Source of the DNA: Sepioteuthis lessoniana
Taxonomy: Eukaryota; Mollusca; Cephalopoda; Myopsida; Loliginidae
NCBI GenBank assembly: GCA_963585895.1
Contig: OY757939.1
Span: forward strand, 40,134,141-40,198,140
Direction: 5' to 3'
Length of the DNA: 64,000 nucleotides
Shown: piece by piece, positions 46,963 to 57,139 of the stretch
Layout of the letters: the number at the start of each line of letters is the position of its first letter
Position numbering within the stretch: position 1 is the stretch's first letter
Made by a program: the position numbers and the translations under genes
The notes under the pieces: model-generated
The model's database searches: none
What the model was told of the DNA's origin: nothing
Seen by the model: only the letters and a program-made list of their open reading frames with translations

Positions 46963-47166
46963 GTTGTTATATGATACAACAAAAACGTCTGTCTGTGGAT
47001 GACAATATATACGCTCCCCCATGGGGGTTGATCACACTGGTGAAGGAATTTACGGCTGCCATTCGCATAATGCAAGCTCTTCAAACGAATTGAGCACTCT
47101 GGTATCCAGTAAGGTATAAAAATGTAAACAAATGATAGCAACTATTTAATGTCTTATAATTCCTGA
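46963..47166. other. Less AT-rich block sharing an end with the duplicated unit
   Basis: atgatacaacaaaaacgtct, gtctgtggatgac and then atatatac resemble the tgatacaacgaaacagtctg and tctgtgaatgac motif at 47280 and 49098. ctcccccatgggggttg near 47015 is a short palindrome. Confidence 0.4.
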
Positions 47167-47309
47167 ACTGACATGGTTCGTTTATAGGCTGAGCAGTATG
47201 ATACTAAGTCTAATGTAAAGTTGGGCAGGTTTTGATCCCAGCTTCAAGCGTCCTACATGTTTAGTCACACTGAAGAGTTGTGATACAACGAAACAGTCTG
47301 TCTGTGAAT

Positions 47310-47312
<3 letters not shown>

Positions 47313-47347
<35 letters not shown>
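47313..47347. repeat. (TA)n microsatellite in duplication copy 1
   Basis: About 17 units. The other copy has about 13. Confidence 0.9.
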
Positions 47348-47351
<4 letters not shown>

Positions 47352-47536
47352 CTAAAAATTTATAAAGCTTCCTCATTCATCTATTTTGTACACTGAATAA
47401 AATATTTTATTAAAATATATCTAATTTATGTGCTCAGTTGTTCTTATTCCAGATAATACTAAATTTCTTAAACACTGTTAAAAAGCTAACAAATATAATT
47501 TCAAGTAAAAAGTATCTGATGTTCAAAATAAATATG

Positions 47537-47855
47537 TGATGATTTTAATGGCATGTCAACCCATCTCTGGTTACTTTATACCCAGAGGTTAGAGAGTCAA
47601 GTTCATTATATGCTGATATTTACATTTTTTTGTTTAGGTGTTTCTTAAGGGTATTTTGTTTTTGTTTTTGCACAGTACCATTGAATATGAATAATTTTTA
47701 AAGCAGATCTATTTGATCCCTAGATGAGACCCTAACATTCTAGTTTGGAGTGGATCCAAGAGTAATTACAAGGAAGGGGTATTCCGCATTCCTCAGATCT
47801 CTAGAACTGGAACTTCACTACCAGATGTAGTTTGGTGTCATACCCAGGACACACC
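47537..47855 (+). mobile_element. Repeat A copy within duplication copy 1
   Basis: Hairpin atggcatgtcaacccatct. The conserved block runs to tcataccc and is then cut by the LINE fragment region. Confidence 0.8.
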
Positions 47856-47867
47856 CAATCTTTTTGT

Positions 47868-48440
47868 TGAGGAGGAGGAGGAGGAGGAAGCAGCGTCTCA
47901 TCAACCGAAAAAGACATTGACACACGGCTAACGAAGACATGGACAGCTATCGATAGGCTTTCGATCATATGGAAATCAAACCTGACTGATAAAATGAAAC
48001 GCAGTTTCTTCCAGGCGGCGGTCGTGTCGATACTGCTGTATGGATGCACTACTTGGACGCTGACTAAACGGTTGGAGAAGCTCGACGGCAATTATACAAG
48101 AATGTTGCAAGCAATATTTAACAGGTCCTGGCAACAACACCCCACACGGCACCAACTGTACGGCCACCTACCACCTATCACGAAAACTATACAAGCTAGA
48201 CGAACCAGACATGCCGGACACTGCTGGAGAAGCAAAGACGAGATCGTAAGTGATGTGCTCCTGTGGAACTCCACATATGGCCAATCAAAAGCAGGACGAC
48301 CAGCTTGAACATTCATACATCAGCTATGTGATGATACGGGATGTAACCCCGAAAACCTGCTGAAGGCGATGAATGATAGGGAGACGTGGAGAGAGAGGGT
48401 CAGGGACATCCGTGCTAGCTGCATGTCATGATGATGATGA
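47868..48440 (+). mobile_element. GC-rich, well-preserved LINE C-terminal fragment
   Basis: An open frame from about 47889 to 48305 reads TKTWTAIDRLSIIWKSNLTD, FFQAAVVSILLYGCTTWTL, NYTRMLQAIFNRSWQQHPT, HLPPITKTIQARRTRHAGH and CWRSKDEIVSDVLLW, then SKAGRPA. After a TGA (the family usually has Arg, so a CGA-to-TGA CpG change is likely) it continues TFIHQLCDDTGC and RETWRERVRDIRAS. This is the region after the RT of an endonuclease-RT LINE found widely in invertebrates. The element is 5'-truncated and ends in an (ATG)n-like tail. Base composition is far more GC-rich than its surroundings. A (GAG)n tract precedes it. Confidence 0.88.
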
Positions 48441-48988
48441 TATGTAAAGAAAAGCTGTTGTGAAATCATTTTTGTTTAAAGTGTATATCCTGTTTATTTC
48501 CTTTTGTATGTCTGATGTTTGCTAATTCATTATCAAGTGACAATTGATTGAAGAAACTCTACTCTATTTGAAGCAGACAATTTCTGTACTGATTCCTATA
48601 TGTTTCATTAATACACAGAAATTATCAAATTAATAATCCTTATGGTATTAAATGCACAAATTATGAAGGGTGAAAATCAGTTGCTTAGAATTTAAAATTA
48701 GTTTCATTATATTTTCATAATTAAACTTTGCTTTTTTTTTTTTACTTAATATTTTCAATAGATCAAATAGGAAATGATGCAAATAATAATTGCTTTTCCT
48801 AAAATGCATTTTGTAATACAGAGAGAAAACTTTCTAGCAAACTAACAGCTTATTTAATCAGGAGGTCAAATCTGAATGTTACTTAGCTCTAACAAAAAAT
48901 TTCAGTAAGTGAAATGCTAAAATTTGTAGCATTAACTATCCTTCTTTTGGAAAAAATGAGGATGAGAATACAAGAGACTCACTGAGAA
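48441..48988. other. Unassigned AT-rich spacer between duplication copies
   Basis: Nothing recognised. Confidence 0.25.
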
Positions 48989-48989
48989 T

Positions 48990-49131
48990 CTGACATGGTT
49001 CACTTATTGGCTGAGCAGTATGATACTAAGTCTAATGTAAAGTTGGGCGGGTTTTGATCCCAGCTTCAAGCGTCCTACATGTCTAGTCACACTGAAGAGT
49101 TGTGATACAACGAAACAGTCTGTCTGTGAAT

Positions 49132-49165
<34 letters not shown>

Positions 49166-49655
49166 CTAAAAATTTATAAAGCTTCCTCATTCATCTATTT
49201 TGTACACTGAATAAAATATTTTGTTAAAATATATCTAATTTATGTGCTCAGTTGTTCTTGTTCCAGATAATGCTAAATTTCTTAAACACTGTTAAAAAGC
49301 TAACAAATATAATTTCAAGTAAAAAGTATCTGATGTTCAAAATAAATATGTGATGATTTTAATGGCATGTCAACCCATCTCTGGTTAGAGAGTCAAGTTC
49401 ATTATATGCTGATATTTACATTTTTTTGTTTAGGTGTTTCTTAAGGGTTTTTTGTTTTTGTTTTTGCACAGTACCATTGAATATGAATAATTTTTAAAGC
49501 AGATCTATTTGATCCCTAGATGAGACCCTAACATGTATGATCATTCTAGTTTGGAGTGGATCCAGGAGTAATTACAAGGAAGGGGTATTCCGCATTCCTC
49601 AGATCTCTAGAACTGGAACTTCACCACCAGATGTAGTTTGGTGTCATACCCAGGA
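48990..49655 (+). repeat. Segmental duplication, copy 2
   Basis: Partner of 47167-47855. The left junction is at tgacatggttcacttattgg and the right junction at cataccc in the Repeat A block, where the copies diverge into aggattgttt (here) and aggacacacc (copy 1). Confidence 0.92.
49354..49655 (+). mobile_element. Repeat A copy within duplication copy 2
   Basis: Same structure as in copy 1, with a deletion just after the hairpin. Confidence 0.8.
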
Positions 49656-49745
49656 TTGTTTCCAATCATCTCTAATGAGGTTCAAAATGGGATACACTAA
49701 AAAGGCAATTAAAAAGATAAAAGATGAGGGAAAATGTATGTCAAT

Positions 49746-49783
49746 AATAATAATAATAATAATAGTGATAGTCAACAACAACA

Positions 49784-49818
<35 letters not shown>
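49746..49818. repeat. (AAT)n and (GA)n microsatellites
   Basis: About seven AAT units at 49746-49764, a short caacaacaac run, then about 15 GA units at 49787-49816. Confidence 0.95.
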
Positions 49819-50168
49819 GAATTGTGGACTTTGCTGTCTTGGCTGACTACAGAATAAAATTGAAAGAAAGTGAAGAGATAAGTACCTAGACCTTGATTGG
49901 GAAGTGAAATAACTTTGGAACATGAAAGTGACAGTGATACCAACTGTAATTTGTGCACTTGGCGCAGTCACCAAAGGATTGGTAAAGAGACAAGAAGAAT
50001 TGGAAATAAGAGGATGAGAGGAGATCAGCCAAACTACAGCATTATTAAGATTGGCCAGAATACTGAGAAGAGTCTTGATAGATTTGAGGAGACTTACTGT
50101 TACTCAAACTCCAGTGGAAGACCATCAGCTAATGCTGGTGTGAAAAACTCTCAAAGAAGAATTTAAGT
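49815..50168 (+). mobile_element. RLE-type LINE tail, copy 2
   Basis: Frames read VDFAVLADYRIKLKESEEIS, TYLDLDWEVK, then VTVIPTVICALGAVTKGL and TTALLRLARILRRVL. This is the end of the restriction-like-endonuclease region: the D of the VDFAV motif, the KYxDL helix and the conserved PxVxxALGAV. It begins abruptly after the (GA)n tract and lacks the RPD part. It has internal stops. Confidence 0.78.
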
Positions 50169-50175
50169 AATAATT

Positions 50176-50420
50176 TTGGCAACCGTAGTCAAGGGCGACC
50201 AGAAAGCTTCCTTTTCAATAGCTACTACACTGAGGTGCAGGGGAGGGTACTACTCCTTTCCCCGGATTTCTCCATTTTATCCTTGATACATACCTGATAT
50301 GTGTTAAGCAAGGAGGTATCAAGTACCATTTTAAAAGTCTTTGGTATGACGCAACTTGGGATTAAACCCAGGTCTCCTGGACCATTGACGAACACTCTAC
50401 CCATTAGACCAATGAGCCAG
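50176..50420 (-). mobile_element. SINE-C between two RLE-LINE tails
   Basis: From ttggcaaccgtagtcaaggg to the head ctctacccattagaccaatg. Full length except for a small gap near acctgatatg. Confidence 0.87.
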
Positions 50421-50439
50421 TTTCAAAAAAGAAAAATTA

Positions 50440-51078
50440 TAATAATATCATCAAAGCAAAAATTGATAATACACAGAACAATAAGTGTAGGTGATATGTT
50501 GATAGATAAAATGGTTAATCATATAAGAGAATGCAGCAAATTGGCACAAAAGGAATGCAAGACAAGAGAAGTAGGAGAAGTGATCCACTGAGAATTGTAC
50601 AACAGATTAAAATTTGACCATTCTGATAAATGGTATATGCACAAACTAGAATCTGATCTAGAAAATGAGATCTGTAAAACTCTCTGGGAGTTTCTGATAC
50701 AAATAGATCACCCAGTTACAGCCAAAAGACCAAACCTAGTATTAATTAAGAAAAAGAAAAGAGCTTGTTGACTAGTGGATTTTACCATCCCAGCAGACCA
50801 TAAAGTAAAAATCTAAGAAAGTGAAAAGGAAGAACTTGCCAGAGAGCTGAAAAAGCTGCGGTGATACCAATTATAGTTGGTATGCTAGAAATGGTCCCAA
50901 AGGGCTTGAAAAAGAAACTGGGGGAATTGGTGATCAGAAGAAGAATCAAGACCATCCAGACCACAGCACTAATAAAATTGGTGGGAATATTTAGAAGAGT
51001 CCTAGAGATCTGAGGAGATTTGTTGTCACTCAGACTTCAGCTCAAACTGGTGAGAAAAATTCGCAAAAAGAAAAATAA
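50440..51078 (+). mobile_element. RLE-type LINE tail, copy 3 (endonuclease motif visible)
   Basis: Reads MVNHIRECSKLAQKECKT (zinc-knuckle end), LYNRLKFDHSDKWYMHKLES, LWEFLIQIDH, then AKRPNLVLIKKKKRAC and LVDFTIPADHKVK. RPN...D corresponds to the RPD...D catalytic motif of the restriction-like endonuclease, with the D replaced by N here. The ELKKL and VPIIVGMLEMVPKG-like tail follows out of frame. Several stops and shifts make it defective. It keeps the segment deleted in copy 1. Confidence 0.8.
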
Positions 51079-52060
51079 AATTTTGTTATAAACATATAAA
51101 AATTAAGTGTGGCCTGATTAGTAGTCAATATATTTCAACATGACCTTTAAAACATGTAAAGGTTCTCCAATCCAGGCTATTGAAAGGTACTTCACGATTT
51201 ATGAGTTTCCCAAATTCACTTCACATGAATTATCTCAAAATTTAAAAAAATAATCAAACTGAAAGAGAGTAGACTGACTGAAAGAAACTACTCAACACAT
51301 GGAGATAGTGTCATTGGTTGGATTGGTAAAAGATTTGGTATTAGTCCATCAAGTTTTCTTTCCACTAGATCCCCCCTCCCATACCAGCCAACAAGAAGGT
51401 TCAGTGGTAACTTACAGTCAAAGGATGGATATGTTGTTGGGCAAGCTGCATATAAACCAACATACTACTCTGTCAAAGTTATAAATGAAAACAGTATCTG
51501 CATTGAATAGCATAATCTCTACCCTCAACCAGAGGATTGGAAGAACCTAAACCTCTTGTGACTATGTAAAATTTCATAGCTTGGAATGCAGCCATTCTGG
51601 CAAGAGCAATGCAGGTACAGTGTCAAGCAAACAAGTAGCTGCAATGTTGTTCCACCCATTCTAGCCAACACTCAGAATTCCAATTATCTCTTCAGGTGTC
51701 AGTTAAAAAAGCAGGAAGTTATGCTGACGTATGGAAAATGCTAAATAGGCCACCACCACCACCACCCAATTGTTGAGGCAGTATTCTTGGAGGTATATGA
51801 CTTCTTGCACTTTTATCATATCTACTTACAGTCATTAGTGCTTATATTCAAAAAGAAAGAATTTTCTACAGTTTTTTTACTAACTTCCACAGAAATACAA
51901 AATACTTGCATGAAATCATACAAAGACTGCGACAAATATCCAGAACATTCAAATCTGCACAGGTCATTGGCACAGCCAGTTAGCAATGTAACAGATAAGT
52001 CTTGAGTTGGCAATATATTTTTTTCCCTTTATTAACTCATAGTATGTAAATGTCTCACAT
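51079..52060. other. Unassigned, less repetitive stretch
   Basis: (CCA)n-like run near 51752. Several short open frames without recognised domains. No splice-bounded exon supported. Confidence 0.3.
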
Positions 52061-52064
52061 TTTT

Positions 52065-52600
52065 GATTGGTTTGGTTTGGTTTTATGGGATATCAACCAT
52101 TCTAGGTTATTTAAAGCCAAATCTGGTTTATACATATATATTAGATATATATGATTGGTAAACATAAGACAACAAAGTTAAATGGTTTAAAATATTGTCA
52201 TATATTTCTAACAATTAAATTAAACATCAGTCATTTGTTTATATACAGCTAAAGGATCAAACAGTTCTATTTCTAACAGTTCAATTGAGCATAAGTTAAC
52301 AAAGTTAAATGGTTCCAAGTATTGTTATGTATCACTAGCAATTCAATTAAACATCAGTCATTTGTTTGCATTCAGTTTACATGTCTAACAGTTCTTATTT
52401 GACACATAGATAGGACACTTTCAAGAACTACCACTCCGGAAAAGAGTGGACCAGAAAATCATGGTAATGCATTCCCCAAAGCTCCAGGATTACTGGAACC
52501 TCATCATCAGACTGTTTAGTGTCATATATCAAGAAACTCATTGAGGGAGTCTTATCCCTTTGTAGAGATGCAGTCGGTGTGTTCTACTGCCTCAGCCAAC
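52065..52600 (+). mobile_element. Repeat A copy with SINE-B-like hairpin
   Basis: Starts tttggtttggttttatggg then atatcaacc. The variable zone has gttaaatggttyaaatattg twice. The decayed conserved block is at 52420-52590. Confidence 0.75.
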
Positions 52601-52689
52601 TGGACTATTGCACCTTTGAGGAGCATAAGGCTGCAGCCACAACAATATCTGTAATAGTGCAGTTCTTTTGAAGCAAGTAGGATAGAGTT

Positions 52690-52925
52690 GTTAGCATTAC
52701 ACTCTCTAGTTTTGAATTCATAGTTTTTCCTTCACTGAGACAAGTTGGCTTACCAAGGCTAAAGAGCACAGTCTGCTCTACTTGTTAACTCTAACTGAAG
52801 GGAGGGAAAGAACAGAGGCATTCATGCCTTTTGCAAGAACATTAGTATGGAAGAGAAAATGCAAACAACCTCATCCAAGATTTGATCTTGACTTATCAAG
52901 CCCATTTTCTAAGATGATAACTGTT
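52690..52925 (-). mobile_element. SINE-D, decayed
   Basis: tttgaattcatagtttttcc, then tggcttaccaaggctaaaga, cattcatgccttttgcaag, and the box-B side ctcatccaagatttgatctt. Confidence 0.72.
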
Positions 52926-53395
52926 TTGCATAATGCCTCCAACGTACTGGTTCATAGGAAATTTGATTCAATAAAAAGACTTTCTTAGAATTCATAGACC
53001 ATATTTCAATTGTTTGGCTTCAGCACAGAAAAATGTAAGCCAATCAGCATTTACCATTTGACTGCTGCTCATAAACAACCCCATTTGCTGAATAGAATTC
53101 GTGTTTCTCTTTTCTTAGAAAATTTTTTTTTTTTAGATGATCACATACTGCATTATTGAACTGGTTGCAACCAAGATGCACAATATCTGAGTGTGCATCC
53201 ACTGGTAGCACAAGATGAATGTGCACTCAATAAGCACAGTGATGATCACAAAGACTGTATATATCTATTTTACTTCCTCTCATCTGGGCACATTGGACAA
53301 GATAAGGAAGAAGGAAAAAAAAGAAAAAAGAAAGAAAATTAAGCATCTTCCAAATTTCAGCCCATAAATTAAAATCATTTTTAGAGTCACCCCAC
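52926..53395. other. Unassigned, moderately complex stretch
   Basis: Nothing recognised. It lies just downstream, in the minus sense, of the orphan reading at 53401-53573. Confidence 0.25.
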
Positions 53396-53400
53396 CCAAT

Positions 53401-53573
53401 ACCTGTGCTCTGTCATAGTTTATGGAACAATTTTCCAATTGTCTCTGCCAGTCTAGAAGATTTAAAAAAAATCCAACTTGATGACCAATGGAGGGAAAAT
53501 TTGCTTGCTCGAAATTAATGTCTCCATTTGAATATTCATAATTGAACGTCGGCCACAATTGACCAGTCTTCTA
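53401..53573 (-). other. Orphan open stretch with protein-like composition
   Basis: The minus strand reads, without a stop, WPTFNYEYSNGDINFEQ, then NFPSIGHQVGFFLNLLDWQR, then QLENCSINYDRAQ. A tag acceptor-like string precedes it (about 53574) and a weak gtattg follows Gln. Composition is more protein-like than the microsatellite-derived frames, but I recognise no family. It could be a host exon, part of an unknown transposon, or chance. Confidence 0.25.
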
Positions 53574-53664
53574 CTTTTCTTGAAAAAGTGGATTTTAAAA
53601 AAATGTTCAGTTGATTTTTTTTCTCTCTTTACATGATTTATATCATTTTGTCAGATTGAGTGAT

Positions 53665-53696
53665 TGATTTGAAGGGCTTGTTAACCTGTCTAAGGT
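53665..53696 (+). mobile_element. Repeat A hairpin scrap
   Basis: tgatttgaagggcttgttaa and cctgtctaagg are a decayed A terminus fused to the next SINE-C. Confidence 0.5.
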
Positions 53697-53915
53697 TCCA
53701 GGGTTCAATCCCAAGTTGAGTCATACCAAAGACTCAAAAAAATAGTACTTGATGTCACCTTGCTTAACACTCAGCATTATACGGTACGAATCAAGGGTAA
53801 AATGAAGCAATCCAGAGAAAAGAGTAATTCCTTCCCCTACACCTCAGTATAGTAACTAATGAAAAGGGAGCCTTTGGGTCACTCTCAACTACGCCCACCA
53901 ACTTTACTTTTACTT
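53697..53915 (+). mobile_element. SINE-C, head-truncated
   Basis: Starts at box B (agggttcaatcccaagttg) and runs to the end acgcccaccaactttacttt. Confidence 0.83.
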
Positions 53916-53954
53916 TATATAGTCATATTTTTGTGTAGCTGTCCTTGCAACAAA

Positions 53955-55335
53955 TACAGGAGAGGTGCAGTGAAAAAAGCAACATGATATTTGTCAACTG
54001 CACATGAGACTTGGACACTGTGAACAAGGAAACACTATGTAACATCCTACAGAAACTAGGGTGCCCTGACCACTTTGTCAGGCTTCTATCAGACTTGCAG
54101 ACGAAAATGAAGATTTCTGCTTAAGGGGAGAACTCTTGGAACCATTTAAAGTTGGGAATGTGTTCTTTTTCCAACACTCTTCATGATTTTTCTTTCTATG
54201 GTCTTATCTGATGCCTTTACTGATTCCACCCAAGGATACAGAGAAGACTGGAGCCAAACCTGTTCAATGCTAGTCAATGTAAGTCAGCAAGAAAGACCAT
54301 GTTTGAGTATGTGAGCTCATGTTTGCAGACAAAACTATCTTGGTGACACACAACTACCAAGATTCACAGAAAATAATCATCTGTTGCTTGAAATCTGTAG
54401 AGGTATCCAGGTGAAAAATTAACCTCAAGATAACTGAGGTTATGTACCCACCATCAGAATCTCATGACATTATCCAAGACATACAGATAAAAGGGCAGGA
54501 CTAACCTAAGTAAACAAATTCAAATATCTAGACTCCACAGTTGCCAATAACAACAACATACTAGATGTGGAACTAGATATACAAATGTTAAATGCTTCCA
54601 AAGCCTTTAGTAGGCCGAGGAAAAGAGTCAGGCTCAACAAAAATCTCTCCATAAAAACTAAATGTGCAGTGTACTATACCATAACTTTCTTAACTATCCT
54701 ATATGGTGTAATGGTTATCGTCGTACAAAATGTACACGGCGACACGTGTTCAAATCCTGGACGAGACTGACTGCATTTCACATAGCACTAATACCCTTGG
54801 GAAAGGTATGAATCCAATTATCCTCCCTACAGCTATGGGTAAATAGTAGGGCAGATTGGGTTCTTCAGCCTTGGCGAGGCAACTAGTCTAGGAGAAGGAA
54901 AACTCTGAATTCAAACTTGTTAAACTCCGTTTAAAAATTGACCTTGTCATATCCTGCCCGAGCGGAGGGGTTGGTAAATATGATATGATATGGTGAAGAA
55001 ACTTGGATGGTATACAAAGCGGATGCCTAAAGACTTCATATCTATGTGATGTGTCACTTGTGCAAAATATGAAATGCTAAGTGGTGGCAATATATTCCAA
55101 ATAAATACATCCTGGAGAAATCTAAACTCCCAAGCAAGTTTGATATACTTCCCCAATGCCACCTAAGATGGGCTGGCTACTTAAACAGACTTGAGGACAG
55201 CAGACTGCCAATACAGATCCTATACTCTCAGCGTAGAGAAGGTTCACATAAAACAGGTAGACCAAAATCCAGGAATAAGAACATCATCAAAAGAAACCTG
55301 AGGGTCATGAACATCCCTATAGACAATTGGTAATA
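53955..55335 (+). mobile_element. LINE reverse-transcriptase remnant split by a SINE-D
   Basis: Non-LTR retrotransposon reverse transcriptase. The clearest segments are FVDLTKAFDTVNKETL (RT motif with the first catalytic D, about 53975-54030), LQKLGCPDHFVRLLSDLQTK, then after a decayed middle KFKYLDSTVAN, then SRPRKRVRLNKNLSIKTKC and ITFLTILYG up to 54706. After the SINE it resumes EETWMVYKADA, KFDILPQCHLRWAGYLNRLE, DSRLPIQILYSQRREGSHKT and GRPKSRNK. The YxDD region is too decayed to read. Many stops and frame changes. It belongs to the same broad endonuclease-RT group as the 47.9 kb fragment but is a distinct, older family. Confidence 0.82.
54709..54987 (+). mobile_element. SINE-D, full length, inserted in the LINE with 8 bp duplication
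   Basis: ATATGGTG occurs at 54701-54708 and 54988-54995. The head taatggttatcgtcgt, box B gttcaaatcctggacg, the body, and the tail tcctgcccgagcggagg with gggttggtaaatatgat are all present. This is the best reference copy of family D. Confidence 0.9.
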
Positions 55336-55439
55336 TATATCCAAAAATAAAATAAAAAAAACTTGAGAAAAAAAAAATCAGCAGGATGTCATCATCAGAT
55401 ACAATGGGTATTTAGTAGTAGTAGTATATAATACTAATA

Positions 55440-55800
55440 ATTATTTGTTTCAAGTAATTATTCCTATTTAATAATAGTCATTTGTTTGCACAGTTATATG
55501 GTTTCAAGTAACTAATAATAATAACAACCTTTAGTAAACAATTCAAGTAACTTAATTTTCCTTAATAGAAATAATTTCTACACAGTCATATGGCATCATA
55601 TTCCTGTCAAATACTAATTTTTTTATAAATCTATTTAAACCATAAATAGAACTCTAACAGGTACAACCACAGCAGGTCAGATTGAACCTGGGAATATTAG
55701 CAATGAAGGGTACCCTACACTCCCTAGAACTTCAAAACCTGGGCCTCACCATCAAATGCAGTTTAGTGTCATACCCAGGATATTCATTTCGTCAGAGGCT
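55440..55800 (+). mobile_element. Repeat A copy, hairpin end missing
   Basis: Starts in the variable zone and keeps the conserved block to tcatacccaggatattc. Confidence 0.75.
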
Positions 55801-56238
55801 GTCCACTGAAATACTAATGCAAAGAAGATTGAATCATGCAAAAAAGAAAACAAATAACATAATAATAATAATATGTCATAAACTATGATGACTTTGATCT
55901 CGTTATTGTTCCTGTTTCTCCATATAAGATGACCTTTCAATGTTAGGTCAACAAACTTGGTAAAAAAGGGTGATGCTAACATAGCTGTTAATGAAATTTG
56001 GTAATGTTTGGGGATGTTTATTTCTGATCACTTGATCCCTGATAAGATTTCAGTTGAATCACAAATAAACCAGCTGGTCAGTCGGGTAATTTGGAATATG
56101 CTTCTCACCTAATGATAAACTCAAAATCCAGGTACCATCACAACAGAAATATATAGAAGGTCAGTTGAAGACATTTGGATACCGGAAAATAATTTTCATT
56201 AAACCAATGGATTCACCAGTACATTTTTTGTTGTTTCC
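55801..56238. other. Unassigned stretch
   Basis: (AAT)n near 55858. Nothing else recognised. Confidence 0.25.
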
Positions 56239-56240
56239 CT

Positions 56241-56886
56241 TATACAAGGTGTGGCAAAAATATCTCCCACGTGTGGTGCAAGTGAACTTATGCAAGTGGT
56301 AATGGTAGCCCCATCTAACTAATGTCTTACTAATCTTTTTTTCCGTTACAATCATGGTTTGAACAAGTGCACACCATACATTTGCTGCTGAAACAAATTT
56401 TAAGATTGGTGAATCTGTAATTGCTAGAGAGAGAGAGCTTTTGTGCTCATTTCATGTTATGTCAGAATATGGTCACGGCTTGAACTAGTACACACAGTAC
56501 ATTTGCTGCTGAAACATTTTTTAAGACTGGTGAATCTGTAATTGAAACTCATTTCATGTTATATTGGAATAATGCTGTTCCAGATAGAAAATCAATACTG
56601 TTATGGGTTAAAAATTTTAGAATCATAGGTTCACTGATTAAAAGAAAACCACTTGAAAACATTACAGGATGCTATTTGCCAAGAAGCAGAAATACCACTA
56701 GACATGACTCCTGGTCATTTTGGCAACCTTTAAAAACATGGCTAGTCCAAGCCACGACATTAACTCATTATATTTGGGGAGGGGAATGGAAAGACATTAG
56801 CTAAATGAAGCTACAATTGCCACTTGCCCAGGTTCACTTACAGGTGTTAGTTTAAAATATGGGAGGTAATTTTGACACACCCTGTA
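56241..56886 (+). mobile_element. Tc1/mariner-superfamily element with N-terminal HTH only
   Basis: The ends tacaaggtgtggcaaaaata and, inverted, tacagggtgtgtcaaaatta are followed by a shared cctccca or ctccca, flanked by TA. The internal reading (56480-56804) gives FKTGESVIETHFMLYWNN, AVPDRKSILLWVKNF, then GSLIKRKPLENITG. This is the homeodomain-like HTH start found in many arthropod and mollusc transposases (xxSVxxTQRxFRxxF...VPDRKTIxxWVxxFRxTGS). No catalytic DDE domain follows, so it is a deletion derivative of about 645 bp. It carries an internal duplication. Confidence 0.78.
56350..56560 (+). repeat. Two-unit duplication inside the HTH element
   Basis: acatttgctgctgaaacaaa, then ttggtgaatctgtaattg and ctcatttcatgttat at about 56378-56462, are repeated at about 56494-56564. 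Confidence 0.8.
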
Positions 56887-57095
56887 GCATATCAACTCCT
56901 TAATAAAAAAAAGAAATTAAAAAAAAAATCCACAAAAATGTTTTCTCCTGAGAATAACCTAAGGTCGAAATTAGCTAAGAATAAAAAAAATATCTGTCTC
57001 ATCATTCATATATATATATATACATGTATATAGTGTGATGAAAGATCATTCTAATTTCTTTTTTTTTTCAACTGAACTACAAGATGACAAAAGGT

Positions 57096-57096
<1 letters not shown>

Positions 57097-57133
<37 letters not shown>
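57097..57133. repeat. (GA)n microsatellite
   Basis: About 18 units. Confidence 0.95.
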
Positions 57134-57135
<2 letters not shown>

Positions 57136-57139
57136 TCAA

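Larger units (their letters stand above)
47167..47855 (+). repeat. Segmental duplication, copy 1
   Basis: From tgacatggttcgtttatagg to cataccccaggac-type Repeat A sequence. It is almost identical to 48990-49655, including an embedded (TA)n tract and Repeat A copy. Differences are a handful of substitutions, tract length, an extra ~20 bp near 47575 (actttatacccagaggtt) and a missing tgtatgatc-type 9 bp near 47738. Confidence 0.92.

Noticed and set aside
47976-48316. Minus-strand frames opposite the LINE fragment
   Set aside because: Shadows of the well-preserved plus-strand LINE reading.
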